From assembly GCF_001017435.1 (NCBI RefSeq), contig NZ_CP011371.1, positions 2,976,001 to 3,040,000 on the forward strand: 64,000 nt of DNA, written 5' to 3'. Below, piece by piece: positions 25,594-35,523 of this stretch. The first letter of the stretch is position 1. Each line of letters starts with the position of its first letter. The notes under the pieces are model-generated. The model ran no database searches. It was given only the letters and a program-made list of their open reading frames with translations, and was not told where the DNA came from. This DNA is from Caldimonas brevitalea (GTDB lineage Bacteria; Pseudomonadota; Gammaproteobacteria; Burkholderiales; Burkholderiaceae_C). A program made the position numbers and the translations under genes.

Positions 25594-26517
25594 GTGGCTT
25601 CTACCGACCGTCTGGAAGATCGTCCGCGCCCTCCGGCGCTGCCGTTGTGGCATAACCCGCGACGCAGGTTGGGGCTGTTGCTGTGGGTCGCGGGGGCCTG
25701 CTCGGGCCTGTGGTTGCTGTGGCAGCATGTGGCGCCCTCCGACCCCCGCGTGGCGCAGGCCTGGCTCGGCGGGCTGATGGCGGCCGGCGCGACGGCTCTG
25801 GGCACGTTGCCGGTGCTGCTGTCGCAATCGCCGCCCTCGGAGCGGGTGCGCGACGCGATGCTCGGATTCGGGGCCGGCGTGATGCTCGCCGCCTGCGCCT
25901 TCTCACTCATCGTGCCCGGCCTGGAAGCTGCGCGGGAGCAGGGCGCGGGTCAATGGGGGGCGGGGCTGATGGTGGCGGGCGGCGTCCTGCTCGGCGGTGC
26001 TTTCGTGCTGACGCTCGACCGCTGGCTGCCGCACGAACATTTCATCAAGGGCCGCGAGGGCCGGCAGGCCCATCTGCTCAAGCGCACTTGGCTGTTCGTC
26101 TTCGCGATCGCGCTGCACAACCTGCCCGAGGGGCTGGCGATCGGCGTTGCCTTTGCCGGCACCGACCCGCTCGCCGCCAGCGCCCTGGCCACCGGCATCT
26201 CGATCCAGGACGTGCCCGAGGGCCTGGTGGTGGCGCTCGCCTTGCGCAGCGCCGGCTATGGCCGGTGGATGTCGGGCGGGCTGGGCGCCGCGTCGGGGCT
26301 GGTCGAGCCCGCGGGCGCGGTGCTGGGCGCAGCCGTGATCGGCTTGTCAGCCGCCTTGCTGCCGTGGGGCCTGGCGTTTGCGGCCGGCGCGATGTTGTAT
26401 GTCATCAGTCACGAGATCATCCCCGAGTCGCACCGGCAGGGCCATGAGGCGCACGCGACGGTGGGCCTGATGATCGGTTTCGTGATCATGATGTTGCTCG
26501 ACACCGCGCTGGGCTGA
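25594..26517 (+). CDS. ZIP family metal transporter
   Basis: A 307-residue inner-membrane transporter with about eight transmembrane helices. The diagnostic helix is ALHNLPEGLAIGVAFAG (metal site with His, Asn, Glu), followed by SIQDVPEGLVVALAL in the next membrane helix, and a C-terminal ISHEIIPESHRQGHE motif. Such proteins import zinc or other divalent metals (manganese would fit the neighbouring Mn catalase, but that is inference). A cytoplasmic loop has HEHFIKGREGRQAH. GTG start with GGAG at proper distance; the frame is open 74 codons upstream but overlaps the catalase gene end with poor composition. Confidence 0.88.
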   Translation: MASTDRLEDRPRPPALPLWHNPRRRLGLLLWVAGACSGLWLLWQHVAPSDPRVAQAWLGGLMAAGATALGTLPVLLSQSPPSERVRDAMLGFGAGVMLAACAFSLIVPGLEAAREQGAGQWGAGLMVAGGVLLGGAFVLTLDRWLPHEHFIKGREGRQAHLLKRTWLFVFAIALHNLPEGLAIGVAFAGTDPLAASALATGISIQDVPEGLVVALALRSAGYGRWMSGGLGAASGLVEPAGAVLGAAVIGLSAALLPWGLAFAAGAMLYVISHEIIPESHRQGHEAHATVGLMIGFVIMMLLDTALG

Positions 26518-26541
26518 GTGAGGCCCGCGCGGCGCGAGGTA

Positions 26542-28122
26542 TCAGGCCGCCAGCGGGTGCTGCCGGGCAGCGCCGGTGCCGTCGAGCCGGAAGGTTTCGA
26601 CCGCCTGCGCGAGCTTCTGGGCATGCGACTTGAGGCTGTCCGACGCGGCCGTCGACTGTTCCACCAACGCCGAGTTCTGCTGCGTCATGCGGTCGAGTTC
26701 GTCGACCGCCGTCTTCACGTGGCCGATGCTCAGCGCCTGCTCGCGGGACGCGGCGGAAATGTCGCCGATCATGTCGGTGACCTTCTGCACGCTGTCGACG
26801 ATCTCCTTCATCGTCGAGCCGGCGTCGTTGACGATGGCCGAGCCCTGCTCGACGCGGTCGACGCTCAAGCCGATCAGCGACTTGATCTCCTTGGCGGCCT
26901 CGGCCGAACGGCCGGCCAGGCTGCGCACCTCCGATGCCACGACCGCGAAGCCGCGGCCCTGTTCGCCGGCCCGCGCGGCTTCCACCGCGGCATTGAGGGC
27001 CAGGATGTTGGTCTGGAAGGCGATGCCGTCGATCACGCCGATGATGTCGGCGATCTTCTTGCTGCTGTCGTTGATGTCGCCCATGGTGTGCACCACACGG
27101 TCGACCAGCTCCCCGCCGCGGCGGGCGATCTCGGCGGCAGCGCCGGCCAGCTCGCTGGCGCGGCGCGAGGCCTCGGCCGATTGTTCGACGGTGGCGCTGA
27201 GCTGCTCCATCGAACTGGCGGTCTCCTGCAGGCTGCTCACGGTCTGTTCGGTGCGGCGGTTCAGGTCGTGGCTGCCGGTGGCGACCTCCGAACTGGCCGA
27301 GCGGATCGACTCGCAGGCGTGACGGATGTCGCCCACCATCTCGCGCAGCGACGTGTGCATCTTGGCCAGCGATTGCGACAGCTGCCCGCATTCGTCCGCG
27401 CCGCCGCCTTGCAGGCGGCCGGTCAGGTCACCGGTGGCGATGCGGGAGGCGGCGTCTTGCGCGGTGCCCAGCGGCCGCACGATGCTGCGGGTGAGGGCGA
27501 TGCCGAGGCCCAGCGCCATCAACGCGGCGACACCGAACACGGTGATGTTGACCCAGCGCGTTTCGTCGAGGCCTTCGATGATCTGCTCGGCACTGGCCTT
27601 CACGCGCGTGTCCTGCAATGCGTACAGCTGGTCGGCCACGCCGAGGTACTCCTTGGACACCTGGCGGAAGGTCTGCATCTTCTCGCTCAGCGCGGCGCTG
27701 TCGCCGCTTTGCTTGGCGGCCATCATTGCATCGCGGGTGGCCAGGTAGCGTTTGCGCACGGCCACCATCTCGTCCTGCAGCGCCTTGCCTTCCGGGCTGG
27801 TTTCGAGTTCAGAGAACTGCTTGACGATCTCGGTGGTCTGGGCCGAGGTCGCCTTGACCTCGGCCGCAATAGCCTCGTTGAAGGCCGGGTCGGCACTGGT
27901 CGCGAGCGCCAGCGCGCGCGAGCCGTTGACCGCGATGTTCTGCCGCCATGCGGCTGCCAGCGCATGGCGCTGCGCCTGCACGCCACCGGTTTCCACCGCT
28001 TGTTGCCGTACCTGGGCGATGTGCACCAGGCTGAAGGTCAGCGACACGAGCATCAAGATCACCACGAGGCCGAAGCACAGCGCGAGGCGTGGACCGATAC
28101 GGAGCTTGTTGAGCAGATTCAT
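26542..28122 (-). CDS. Methyl-accepting chemotaxis protein
   Basis: A 526-residue chemoreceptor. N-terminal helix ([21 protein letters not shown]), a four-helix-bundle periplasmic sensor of about 150 residues (typical 4HB_MCP size), second membrane helix ([17 protein letters not shown]), HAMP, and the long coiled-coil signalling domain with the hairpin tip [23 protein letters not shown]. Methylation-type Gln/Glu pairs appear on both arms. There is no C-terminal NWETF-like pentapeptide for CheR/CheB docking. Ligand unknown. No che genes adjoin it. It ends just before the ZIP transporter, convergently. Confidence 0.95.
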   Translation of the reverse strand: MNLLNKLRIGPRLALCFGLVVILMLVSLTFSLVHIAQVRQQAVETGGVQAQRHALAAAWRQNIAVNGSRALALATSADPAFNEAIAAEVKATSAQTTEIVKQFSELETSPEGKALQDEMVAVRKRYLATRDAMMAAKQSGDSAALSEKMQTFRQVSKEYLGVADQLYALQDTRVKASAEQIIEGLDETRWVNITVFGVAALMALGLGIALTRSIVRPLGTAQDAASRIATGDLTGRLQGGGADECGQLSQSLAKMHTSLREMVGDIRHACESIRSASSEVATGSHDLNRRTEQTVSSLQETASSMEQLSATVEQSAEASRRASELAGAAAEIARRGGELVDRVVHTMGDINDSSKKIADIIGVIDGIAFQTNILALNAAVEAARAGEQGRGFAVVASEVRSLAGRSAEAAKEIKSLIGLSVDRVEQGSAIVNDAGSTMKEIVDSVQKVTDMIGDISAASREQALSIGHVKTAVDELDRMTQQNSALVEQSTAASDSLKSHAQKLAQAVETFRLDGTGAARQHPLAA

Positions 28123-28299
28123 TGGAATGGTGGGAGGCGATAGGGGGCGTCGTAGCCTTCGGCGCAGGCCGCGGCTGGTGCCGCAGCGTCTGCCGCCCGA
28201 GGCCGGGCCTGCCGTTCAGGCCCGTGGCGCTTTATCGGCCGATCGCGTACCGACCTTTAGGGCTTTCTCGTATCCGCCGCGGGCGCGTTCGAGGCGGCC

Positions 28300-30288
28300 T
28301 CAAGCGGCGGCCGCAAGCACTTCCGCACGCGGCGGGTGCCGCAGCGACGCAGGCGCCACCGTGGGTAGCAAGACGATGAACTCGCTGCCCTCGCCGGGCT
28401 GGGAGCGCACGAAGATCGACCCGCCGTGCGCCTCGACGATCTTGCGGCTGGTGCTGAGGCCGAGGCCCGCACCCACGCCGTGCGGCCGTGTCGTGTAGAA
28501 GGGCTGCCAGATCTTCGGCAGCACGTCGGGGGCAATGCCGGGGCCGTTGTCGAGCACCGAGATCGAGAGCTGCGTCGGCGAGTGCATGCGCGTGCGCACC
28601 ACCACCCGGCCGTCGCGATCCTGCAGCACCTGCGCGGCGTTGCGGAGCAAGTTGAGCAGCACCTGGTTGATCTGCGCCAGGTCGCATTCGACCGGCTCGG
28701 TCTGCCCGAAATCGCGCTGCACCTCGATCTTGCCGAGCAGATGACGGGCCATCGCCAGCATGCGCTCGATGCCGTCCTCGACGCGCACGCGCGCGATGCG
28801 GCCGCGGTTCAGCCGCGAGAAGTCGAGCATGTTGAGCACCAGCTGGCCGATGTGGTCGACGCTGCGCATGCCTTCTTGCAACAGTTGGTCGACCGTGTCG
28901 AGCGCGTCGAACGACACCAGATCCTCGCGCAGCATCAGCAGCCGCCGCACCCGGCGCGTCAGCTCGGCGTTGCGTTCGTCGCGGCCGGCCTCGTCGGCCG
29001 GCTTGGGCTGTGCCATCGCCGTGCTGAGCGCCTCGGCCTCTCCCACCACGGCGGCAATGGTGGCCATCAGCTCGTGGGTGTTCTGCAAGCCGCTGCGCAC
29101 CGCGGCCAGCGGCGTGGTCACCTCGTGCGCAAGGCCGGCCACCAACTCGCCCAGCGCGTTCATCTTCTGCGCGTGGACCAGCTGGGCCTCGTTGTCCTTC
29201 AGCTCGCGCGCCTGGCGTTCCACCAGCGCGGCCAGCCGGCGGCGTTCGCCGAGGTGGCGCTGGATCAGGACGCCCGCAGCGCCGACTGCCAGGGCCAGCA
29301 GCAGGGCGCTATAGACCCACAGCCCCCGGGTGTAGGCCGATTGCCTCGCCACTTGCGCGTCGAAGCGCGTCTCCAGGTCGTCGGCCAGCTTGTCGAGCCG
29401 CGCTGCCAGCGGCACCGACGCGATCTGCCGCAGCAGCACCGGCTGGCGCTCGCGCAGTTCCAGGATGGCCTCGGCATGCACCAGCGTGTTGCCCATCGGC
29501 CCCTCCCAGGCGGCCGGGTCCGCCGCCAGCCGTGCCCGCAGCCGCGACAAGGCCTGCTGCAGCCCCGCGGCACCGGCGCTGTCGGGTGTGGTGTGGTAGC
29601 GCAGCGCACGTTGCACCACCGGCGTCAGCACGTCTTCCGCCTGCACCAGCGCAATCGCCGGGCGCTCGCCGCCAGTGCCGGTGCGTCGGGCAGCGGCGAG
29701 CTTGCGGCGCAGCGCAGCCGCCACGGCGCTGCTGCCGGGGGTGGCGTCGGGCTGGGTGGCTTGCAGCGTCACCGAGCGTTCGAGCGCATCGGCCACCCCC
29801 GGGACGCTGCTGAGCATGCCGTCGGCGGCGGCAGGGGCCGCGGCCGGCTTGTCATGCGCCGCCGCTTCGGGGTCGCGCACGGCGGTGGTCAGGTAGTGCA
29901 GCGAATTCTTCAACAGCGCGTGCTGTGACTTGAACTCGTCGACCAGTTCGGTCTTGGTCTGGACGGCCGACTTGATCGATTCGATCACCCCGCGCAGGCG
30001 CGGCTCGTCCCACCCCGTGGCCTGCGTTTCCAGTTGGCGCAGCAGGCGATCGAGCGCCGGCAAGGGCCGCGCCAGGGCGTCGTAAGACTTGGCCAGGTCG
30101 GCCTGGGCGCGCAGCACCTCGGCGCTCCAATCGCTGTCGAGCTGCCGCAGGTGGCGCACCAGCCCGATCGTGCGGGCGTGGGCGACCGGGTCGGCGCTGT
30201 GGCTCAGGGTGTACAGATAGACCCAGCCGGCCCCGAGCAGGGCCAGCACGCCCAGCGCCAGCGCAGATCGCAAGCCTGTGCTCCTCAT
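28300..30288 (-). CDS. Membrane sensor histidine kinase
   Basis: A 662-residue kinase. Membrane anchor at 8-28, a long extracytoplasmic region (about 30-320) of helical composition, second membrane helix about 322-343, coiled coil, then HisKA with phosphoacceptor His about 388 (LVAGLAHEVTTPLAAVRSGL) and HATPase with INQVLLNLLRNAAQVL, VLDNGPGIAP and GVGAGLGLSTSRKIVEAHGG. Architecture resembles DctB-like two-component sensors, but no sensor fold is recognised. No response regulator gene is next to it. It begins 4 bases after the stop of the dihaem peroxidase, so the two are likely co-transcribed. Confidence 0.92.
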   Translation of the reverse strand: MRSTGLRSALALGVLALLGAGWVYLYTLSHSADPVAHARTIGLVRHLRQLDSDWSAEVLRAQADLAKSYDALARPLPALDRLLRQLETQATGWDEPRLRGVIESIKSAVQTKTELVDEFKSQHALLKNSLHYLTTAVRDPEAAAHDKPAAAPAAADGMLSSVPGVADALERSVTLQATQPDATPGSSAVAAALRRKLAAARRTGTGGERPAIALVQAEDVLTPVVQRALRYHTTPDSAGAAGLQQALSRLRARLAADPAAWEGPMGNTLVHAEAILELRERQPVLLRQIASVPLAARLDKLADDLETRFDAQVARQSAYTRGLWVYSALLLALAVGAAGVLIQRHLGERRRLAALVERQARELKDNEAQLVHAQKMNALGELVAGLAHEVTTPLAAVRSGLQNTHELMATIAAVVGEAEALSTAMAQPKPADEAGRDERNAELTRRVRRLLMLREDLVSFDALDTVDQLLQEGMRSVDHIGQLVLNMLDFSRLNRGRIARVRVEDGIERMLAMARHLLGKIEVQRDFGQTEPVECDLAQINQVLLNLLRNAAQVLQDRDGRVVVRTRMHSPTQLSISVLDNGPGIAPDVLPKIWQPFYTTRPHGVGAGLGLSTSRKIVEAHGGSIFVRSQPGEGSEFIVLLPTVAPASLRHPPRAEVLAAAA

Positions 30289-30292
30289 CGTG

Positions 30293-31258
30293 TCACTCCA
30301 CCGTGTCGCCGGTCAGGCTGCCCAGGAACCGGATGATCGCTTCCTTGTCTTCGGCGGGAGCCTGGCGGCCGAGCTGGAACCTGAACATCGCGTCCACCGC
30401 TTCTTCCAGCGTGCGGGCGGAGCCGTCGTGGAAGTAGGGCGCGGTCAGCGCGACGTTGCGCAGGCCGGGCACCTTGAAGACGAACAGGTCCGACGGCTTG
30501 TCCGTGACGTTGTAGCGGCCGCGGTCGGCATCGGTGAGCGGGCGCCCGGCCACGCCGCGGGCCTGGAAGTAGTCGCCGACGACGCCGAAGCGCTGGAACA
30601 TGTTGCCGCCGACGTTCACGCCCTGGTGGCAGCCGGCGCAGCCATACGCCTTGAACCGCTCGTAGCCGCGCCGCTCGTCGTCGGTGATCGCATGCACATC
30701 GCCCTGCAGGTAACGGTCGAAGCGCGACGGCGTCAGCAGCGAGCGCTGGTAGACGGCGAGCGCATCGGCCACCGTGTCTGCGGTGAGCCCCTCCGGATAG
30801 GCCTCCTCGAAGCGCTGCACCAGCTCGCTGTCGCGCCGGAGCTTGCCCAGCAGCTCATCCCAGCTGGAATTGAACACCCGCGGGCTGCGCAGCACGATGC
30901 CGACGACCTCTTCGAGGGAGGCGGCGCCGCCACTCCACTGCTGGCGGAAGTTGAGGGCCGCGTTCAGCACTGTGGGCGTGTTGTAGACATGGGTGACACC
31001 ACCGGAGCCGACCGACAAGCGGCGGGGATCAGCGCCGCCATGGCGCGGGCTGTGGCACGAGATGCAGGCCACGGTGTTGTCTTTGGCGAAGCGGGTGTCG
31101 CGAAACAGCTGGGCGCCGAGCGCCAGCTGGCGGGGGTCGGCAGCCGGCTTGGCCGGCAAGGGCGCCAACGGCTCCTCGGACGGCGCAACTGCGCTCGCAC
31201 CGGTGACTGTGCCGCACAGCGCGGCCAGCCATGCGACCACCGTCCTCTGCGCACCCAT
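30293..31258 (-). CDS. Dihaem cytochrome c peroxidase family protein
   Basis: A 321-residue exported protein (signal peptide ending near ASA). Two CxxCH haem-attachment sites: CISCHSPRHGG (about 65) and CAGCHQGVNVGG (about 201). The conserved FNTPTVLNAA-type segment appears as VYNTPTVLNAALNFRQQW, and YFHDGSARTLEEAVDAM closes the C-terminal haem domain, as in MauG/CcpA-like dihaem peroxidases. It reduces peroxide in the periplasm or performs MauG-like oxidation. GGAGG ribosome site before ATG. It is followed 4 bases later by the sensor kinase gene, an unusual pairing. Confidence 0.93.
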   Translation of the reverse strand: MGAQRTVVAWLAALCGTVTGASAVAPSEEPLAPLPAKPAADPRQLALGAQLFRDTRFAKDNTVACISCHSPRHGGADPRRLSVGSGGVTHVYNTPTVLNAALNFRQQWSGGAASLEEVVGIVLRSPRVFNSSWDELLGKLRRDSELVQRFEEAYPEGLTADTVADALAVYQRSLLTPSRFDRYLQGDVHAITDDERRGYERFKAYGCAGCHQGVNVGGNMFQRFGVVGDYFQARGVAGRPLTDADRGRYNVTDKPSDLFVFKVPGLRNVALTAPYFHDGSARTLEEAVDAMFRFQLGRQAPAEDKEAIIRFLGSLTGDTVE

Positions 31259-31587
31259 CGCTCCTCCCTTGCGGCACCCCGCTGCCGTCAGACGTCGGAA
31301 TGTAAGGGCAGGGCGCCCATGGCAACAGTGACGGGTTTGCCAGGGTGAGCGGGCGGTCGTTTGGACCGGCGCAGCGGCAGCGGCCCCGCGCCGTCGCTAC
31401 AACATGACACAAGAATGACGCGGGTCGACAGCAGATGGAAGCGATTCCATCGGCACGGGTTTCGCTCTGCTGCACGCCGCCGCGCACGTCGCGTCGGGGG
31501 CGGCGCAGTGCCCGCTGTCGGTCATTGGCCCGGCCACTGTCGCCGCCCCTTGCCCTCCACCGTCAACCAAGAAAACCGAGAACCTAC
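31259..31587. other. Divergent promoter region
   Basis: About 330 bases between the divergent dihaem peroxidase and dihaem lipoprotein genes. No ORF with coding character was seen. It must carry promoters for both; no specific operator could be identified. Confidence 0.5.
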
Positions 31588-33831
31588 ATGTTGGCTCCCC
31601 GTCCATTGCCTTCTGCTCGCTCCCACCTGCCACGCCGGGCGGGCAGGGCGGTCACTGTCGTCTGTTGGCTGGCCGTCCTCACCGCCTGCGGTGGGGGTGG
31701 CTCACGCGAAACCGCGGACCCCGGCGCACAGACCCCCGGCAGCGCTCAGGCGCCCGCGCCCGGCTCGTCCGGGCAACAGACGGAAACAAATACACCCCCG
31801 CAACAGGGGACGGAAGCCGTCACCTCGGTGCCTCATGTGCCGCTTTTTGCGCCCGGGACGCCGGCCCTCGAGACGCTGCAGTACCGCGAGCCGGACGGCA
31901 CCCTCGTCACCTTCATGGGGGCCCGTCCCACCGAGCGGCATGCGCGCGAGCGAGGTGAAGCGTGGGACGCGCCCGACAGCGGGCCGGGCCGCTACCTCAC
32001 CTTCCCGCCGTTCTATTTCCAGAACCGCACCTTCGGCTTGGAGATCCGCGACAGCGTGCCGGCGGGCGGCAAGAAGATCGAGGTCTACCTGCACGTCAAC
32101 GACGGCACCTTCGACGGCACCACCTTCAGCCTGTTCCGCAACGTGCTCGACCCCAACGTGCGTGATTTCGGTTGGTCGCTTAACTACGGCTTCAACAATC
32201 CCAAAGAGGGCGGCAAGCCGGTCTGCCATGCCGGCACGCGCGACTGCATGATGATGTTCGAGTCGAACTGGCGCACCTCGCCGCACAGCCCGCTCAAGGT
32301 CGGCGACAAGATCGAGCTGGCGCCGGCGCCGCGGCTGAAGTCGCCCGCCCTCGATGGCGGTGGCGAGCGCTACTACTCGTTCGAGCAGCTCTACGTGGTG
32401 GGGGTCGGTGTGGTGCCCTGGTATGGCATCGCGCCCAATCTCGATTCCGAGCCGCTGCCGCCGGCCACGCTGCTGGGCGGCGCCACGACCATCTCGTACA
32501 ACTATTCGGAAGAGCCGCACCGGCTGTTCCAGCAGATGGCCAACAACATCGGCATCGGCAATGCGAAACGATTCGGCGAAGGCCGGCGGCTGTTCCACAC
32601 CTCGTTCGCCGATGGCCGCCACTCCGAGCATCCGCAGGTCAACCCGGTGTTCACCGCCCAGGCCGGCAAGCTCGGCCCGCGTTTCAACGCCGCGCAGTGC
32701 ATCGCCTGTCACACGGCCAACGGTCGCAGCCCGGCGGTGGCGGCGGGTGGCGTGCTGGAGGGGCTGTCGGTGCTGACCGGCGTTGCTGGTGCCGACGGGC
32801 GGGTGGCGCCCGACCCCCGTTATGGCTTCAACGTGCAACAGCGCAGCGGGGCCGCGGCCACACCCGACCAGGCGGTGCGGGTGCTGCGCTACGACACCGA
32901 GGTGCGCACGCTGCCCGACGGCGAGCGCGTGGAACTGCGCCGGCCGGTCTACGCTTTCGCCGGCCCGGTGCCCGCCTCGTATTCGGTGCGGCAGGCGCCG
33001 CAGGTGCTCGGCATGGGCTTGCTCGAAGCGGTGGCCGAGGCCGACATCCTGGCGCTGGCCGATCCGGGCGACCGCGACGCCGACGGCGTGCGCGGGGTCC
33101 CGCACTGGGTCACCGACCCCGAAAGCGGCCAGACCCGATTGGGCCGCTTCGGCTGGAAAGCCGGCAAGGCGAGCCTGCGCCACCAGGTGGCCGACGCGCT
33201 GCTGCAGGACATGGGCGTCACCTCACCGGTGTTCCCGTCGCGCAGCTGCCAGCGCGGCGCACCCGATTGCCGCGTGCCCGATGGCTCGGCCGGCGTCTCG
33301 GCGGCCGACCTCGACCGCTTGTCTCATTACCTGGCGCTGATCGGCGTGCCGGCGCAGCGCAGCGTGCGCAGCGGCTATCCGGCGGGCGTGCGGGTGCCGG
33401 TCGAGCACGAGGTCGACCCGCAGCTGATCGAGCGCGGCAGCCGCTTGTTCGCGCAGGCGCGCTGCACCGCCTGTCACGTGCCGCAGCTGCGCACCGGTGG
33501 CACCCATCCGTTTGCCGAACTGCGCAGCCAGACGATCCGGCCTTACACCGACTTGCTGCTGCACGACATGGGCGAGGGGCTGGCCGACACGCTCGGCGAG
33601 GGCCGCGCGGGTGGGCGGCTGTGGCGTACCGCGCCGCTGTGGGGGCTGGGGTCGCTGCGCTTCGTCCAGGGCGGCGCCGACAAGGTGCGTTTCCTGCACG
33701 ACGCACGCGCCCGGACCGTCGAGGAGGCCGTGCTGTGGCATGGCGGCGAAGCAAGCGGCAGCCGGCAGCGCTACGAAGCCCTGTCGCGCGAAGAACGGCG
33801 CGCGCTGACGGCCTTTTTGATGTCGCTGTGA
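31588..33831 (+). CDS. Dihaem oxidoreductase-like lipoprotein (DHOR/DUF1111-type)
   Basis: A 747-residue lipoprotein (lipobox LTAC followed by GGGGS). Residues about 80-280 form an extra N-terminal beta-rich domain (FPPFYFQNRTFGLEIRD..., possibly ligand-binding). The C-terminal half is a dihaem oxidoreductase with haem sites CIACHTANGRSP (about 371) and CTACHVPQLRTGG (about 630), plus LLLHDMGEGL and WRTAPLWGLG motifs of the DUF1111 / DHOR family, whose members are often annotated as thiol oxidoreductases. Periplasmic electron transfer or peroxide handling is likely; substrate unknown. I considered rubber oxygenase RoxA (also dihaem), but key RoxA hallmarks were not seen. Confidence 0.85.
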   Translation: MLAPRPLPSARSHLPRRAGRAVTVVCWLAVLTACGGGGSRETADPGAQTPGSAQAPAPGSSGQQTETNTPPQQGTEAVTSVPHVPLFAPGTPALETLQYREPDGTLVTFMGARPTERHARERGEAWDAPDSGPGRYLTFPPFYFQNRTFGLEIRDSVPAGGKKIEVYLHVNDGTFDGTTFSLFRNVLDPNVRDFGWSLNYGFNNPKEGGKPVCHAGTRDCMMMFESNWRTSPHSPLKVGDKIELAPAPRLKSPALDGGGERYYSFEQLYVVGVGVVPWYGIAPNLDSEPLPPATLLGGATTISYNYSEEPHRLFQQMANNIGIGNAKRFGEGRRLFHTSFADGRHSEHPQVNPVFTAQAGKLGPRFNAAQCIACHTANGRSPAVAAGGVLEGLSVLTGVAGADGRVAPDPRYGFNVQQRSGAAATPDQAVRVLRYDTEVRTLPDGERVELRRPVYAFAGPVPASYSVRQAPQVLGMGLLEAVAEADILALADPGDRDADGVRGVPHWVTDPESGQTRLGRFGWKAGKASLRHQVADALLQDMGVTSPVFPSRSCQRGAPDCRVPDGSAGVSAADLDRLSHYLALIGVPAQRSVRSGYPAGVRVPVEHEVDPQLIERGSRLFAQARCTACHVPQLRTGGTHPFAELRSQTIRPYTDLLLHDMGEGLADTLGEGRAGGRLWRTAPLWGLGSLRFVQGGADKVRFLHDARARTVEEAVLWHGGEASGSRQRYEALSREERRALTAFLMSL

Positions 33832-33834
33832 CCC

Positions 33835-33848
33835 CCCGCGCCGGCGGG
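33835..33848. terminator. Weak hairpin between convergent genes
   Basis: CCCGC-GCCG-GCGGG, a 5-bp stem in the 18-base gap between the convergent dihaem oxidoreductase and diguanylate cyclase genes; there is no T-run. Confidence 0.2.
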
Positions 33849-33849
33849 C

Positions 33850-35364
33850 TCAGGCGATCGGAGCGGGGGCCTCGATGACGATGTGAAAGCGGTCGCGGCC
33901 GGCCTTTTTGGCCTGGTACAGGGCGGCGTCGGCGCGGGCCATCAGCTGGGCCTCGGTCTGCGCCCGGCCGTCGAGCACCGCGACGCCGACGCTGGTGGTG
34001 ATGCGCAGCGAGGTGCCGTCCAGGTCGAGTTGCAGATGCCGCACGGCTTCGACGATCTTGCCGGCCACCGGGGCGGCGTCGCAGCCGTCGTGCAAGTCCT
34101 CGAGGATCACGACGAACTCGTCGCCGCCCAGTCGCGCGACCAGGTCGGTCGGTCGCACGGTGGCTTGCACGCAGGCGCCGAAGGCCTTCAGCACGGTGTC
34201 GCCGGCGGCGTGCCCAAGGCTGTCGTTGATGGACTTGAAATGGTCGACGTCCAGGATCATCAGCGCCGCCTGCGAACCGCTGGCTTGCACCCGGGCCATC
34301 GTGGCTTGCAGCCGGTCGTGGAAACTGCGGCGGTTGGGCAGGGCGGTGAGGGTGTCCATCATCGCCAGCTGGTTGAGCTGGCGTTGCGACTCTTTCATCG
34401 CGGTGACGTCGGTCGACAAGGTGTAGATGCCGGTGACGCTGCCGTCCGGGCCCAACTGGGGCACATAGGTGGCGTGCAGGTGCAGCAAGCCGAGGCGCGA
34501 CTGCGCGGTGTGCTCCAGCGTGACACGTTCGCCCTGCCGCGCCCGCTCCAGCGAAGCCCCGCACTGCTCCATCAGGGCCGGGCCGAGCGCGACGCCGACC
34601 TGCCGGCCGACCACCTTGGACGCTGGCACACCGAACCATTGTTCGAAGGTGCCGTTGGCAAAGCGCACGACCATGTCGCGGTCGAGATATGAAATCAGCA
34701 TCGGCAGATTGCTGGTGAGCGTGCGCAGCCGCGCCTCGCTCTCGGCATGCGCCAACTCCGCGCGTTTGCGCTGGGTGATGTCCGACACCATCAGGAACAG
34801 GCCCTGCACCTGCCCCTGCTCGTCGCGTTCCGGGATGTAGTCGACCTGCGCATAGCGGGTGCCGTCCGGGCGCGGCACGGCATGCTCGAAGCTCACCGCC
34901 TGGCCGGCCTGCGCCGCCCGCACCTGTGGCTCCAGGATCGCGTACTCGCGCTCGCCGATGAACTCGCGCAGGCGGCCGCCCAGCATCTGCTCGGGAGGGT
35001 AGCCGTAGACCTCGCCGACGCGCCGGTTCGCGAACAGTGTCCGTTCTTCGGCATCGAGGTGGGCGATCTGGGCCGGCAGGGCGTCGACCATCGTGCGCCA
35101 GCGGCGTTCGGCCTCACGACTTTGCTGCAGCGACTGTTTCAACGCGGCCTGCTCGTCTTGCAGCGCCTGCAGGGCCTGGTGCCCTCTCGCGGCGGCGCCG
35201 CGTCCGGCCAGCACCAGGCCGAGCAGGCCCAGCGCCGGGGCGACCACCGGCAGCCAGCCGAGCGGCCCCGACACGGGCGTGTCCAGCCAGCGCCACGTGA
35301 GCGGCGCCAGGCTGCAGAGCCAAGCGATGAGGAAACACACCCGAAACCGGGGGCTGCTGTACAT
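33850..35364 (-). CDS. Diguanylate cyclase with two PAS domains
   Basis: A 504-residue protein: two membrane helices (FLIAWLCSLAPLTWRWL and WLPVVAPALGLLGLVLA), PAS1 (about 75-195), PAS2 (about 210-325, FANGTFEQWFG), then a GGDEF domain with ALPNRRSF, FKSINDSLGHAAGD, and an intact LGGDEFVVIL signature, so it probably makes cyclic di-GMP. The RxxD inhibitory site is not obvious at the usual distance. No EAL domain. ATG start at 35364, with additional open frame upstream considered spurious. Signal input is likely cytosolic or redox through PAS. Confidence 0.93.
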   Translation of the reverse strand: MYSSPRFRVCFLIAWLCSLAPLTWRWLDTPVSGPLGWLPVVAPALGLLGLVLAGRGAAARGHQALQALQDEQAALKQSLQQSREAERRWRTMVDALPAQIAHLDAEERTLFANRRVGEVYGYPPEQMLGGRLREFIGEREYAILEPQVRAAQAGQAVSFEHAVPRPDGTRYAQVDYIPERDEQGQVQGLFLMVSDITQRKRAELAHAESEARLRTLTSNLPMLISYLDRDMVVRFANGTFEQWFGVPASKVVGRQVGVALGPALMEQCGASLERARQGERVTLEHTAQSRLGLLHLHATYVPQLGPDGSVTGIYTLSTDVTAMKESQRQLNQLAMMDTLTALPNRRSFHDRLQATMARVQASGSQAALMILDVDHFKSINDSLGHAAGDTVLKAFGACVQATVRPTDLVARLGGDEFVVILEDLHDGCDAAPVAGKIVEAVRHLQLDLDGTSLRITTSVGVAVLDGRAQTEAQLMARADAALYQAKKAGRDRFHIVIEAPAPIA

Positions 35365-35523
35365 GAGATCCAATCCTGTGCGGCGATGCTGCGCACGGCG
35401 TGCGCCGCGCTGCCGTCGGATGGATATCGGCCGGTGATCGAGAAGGTTGAGGAGCGTCAAGCCCGGGGAAACCCCGGGCGCGTCAGGGAGATGTGGGGCG
35501 CCCCCTCCGCGGCGCCGTCGACT

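Noticed and set aside
31588..33831. Rubber oxygenase RoxA-like identity for the large dihaem lipoprotein
   Set aside because: It has the dihaem DHOR/DUF1111 motifs, but RoxA-specific features were not seen.
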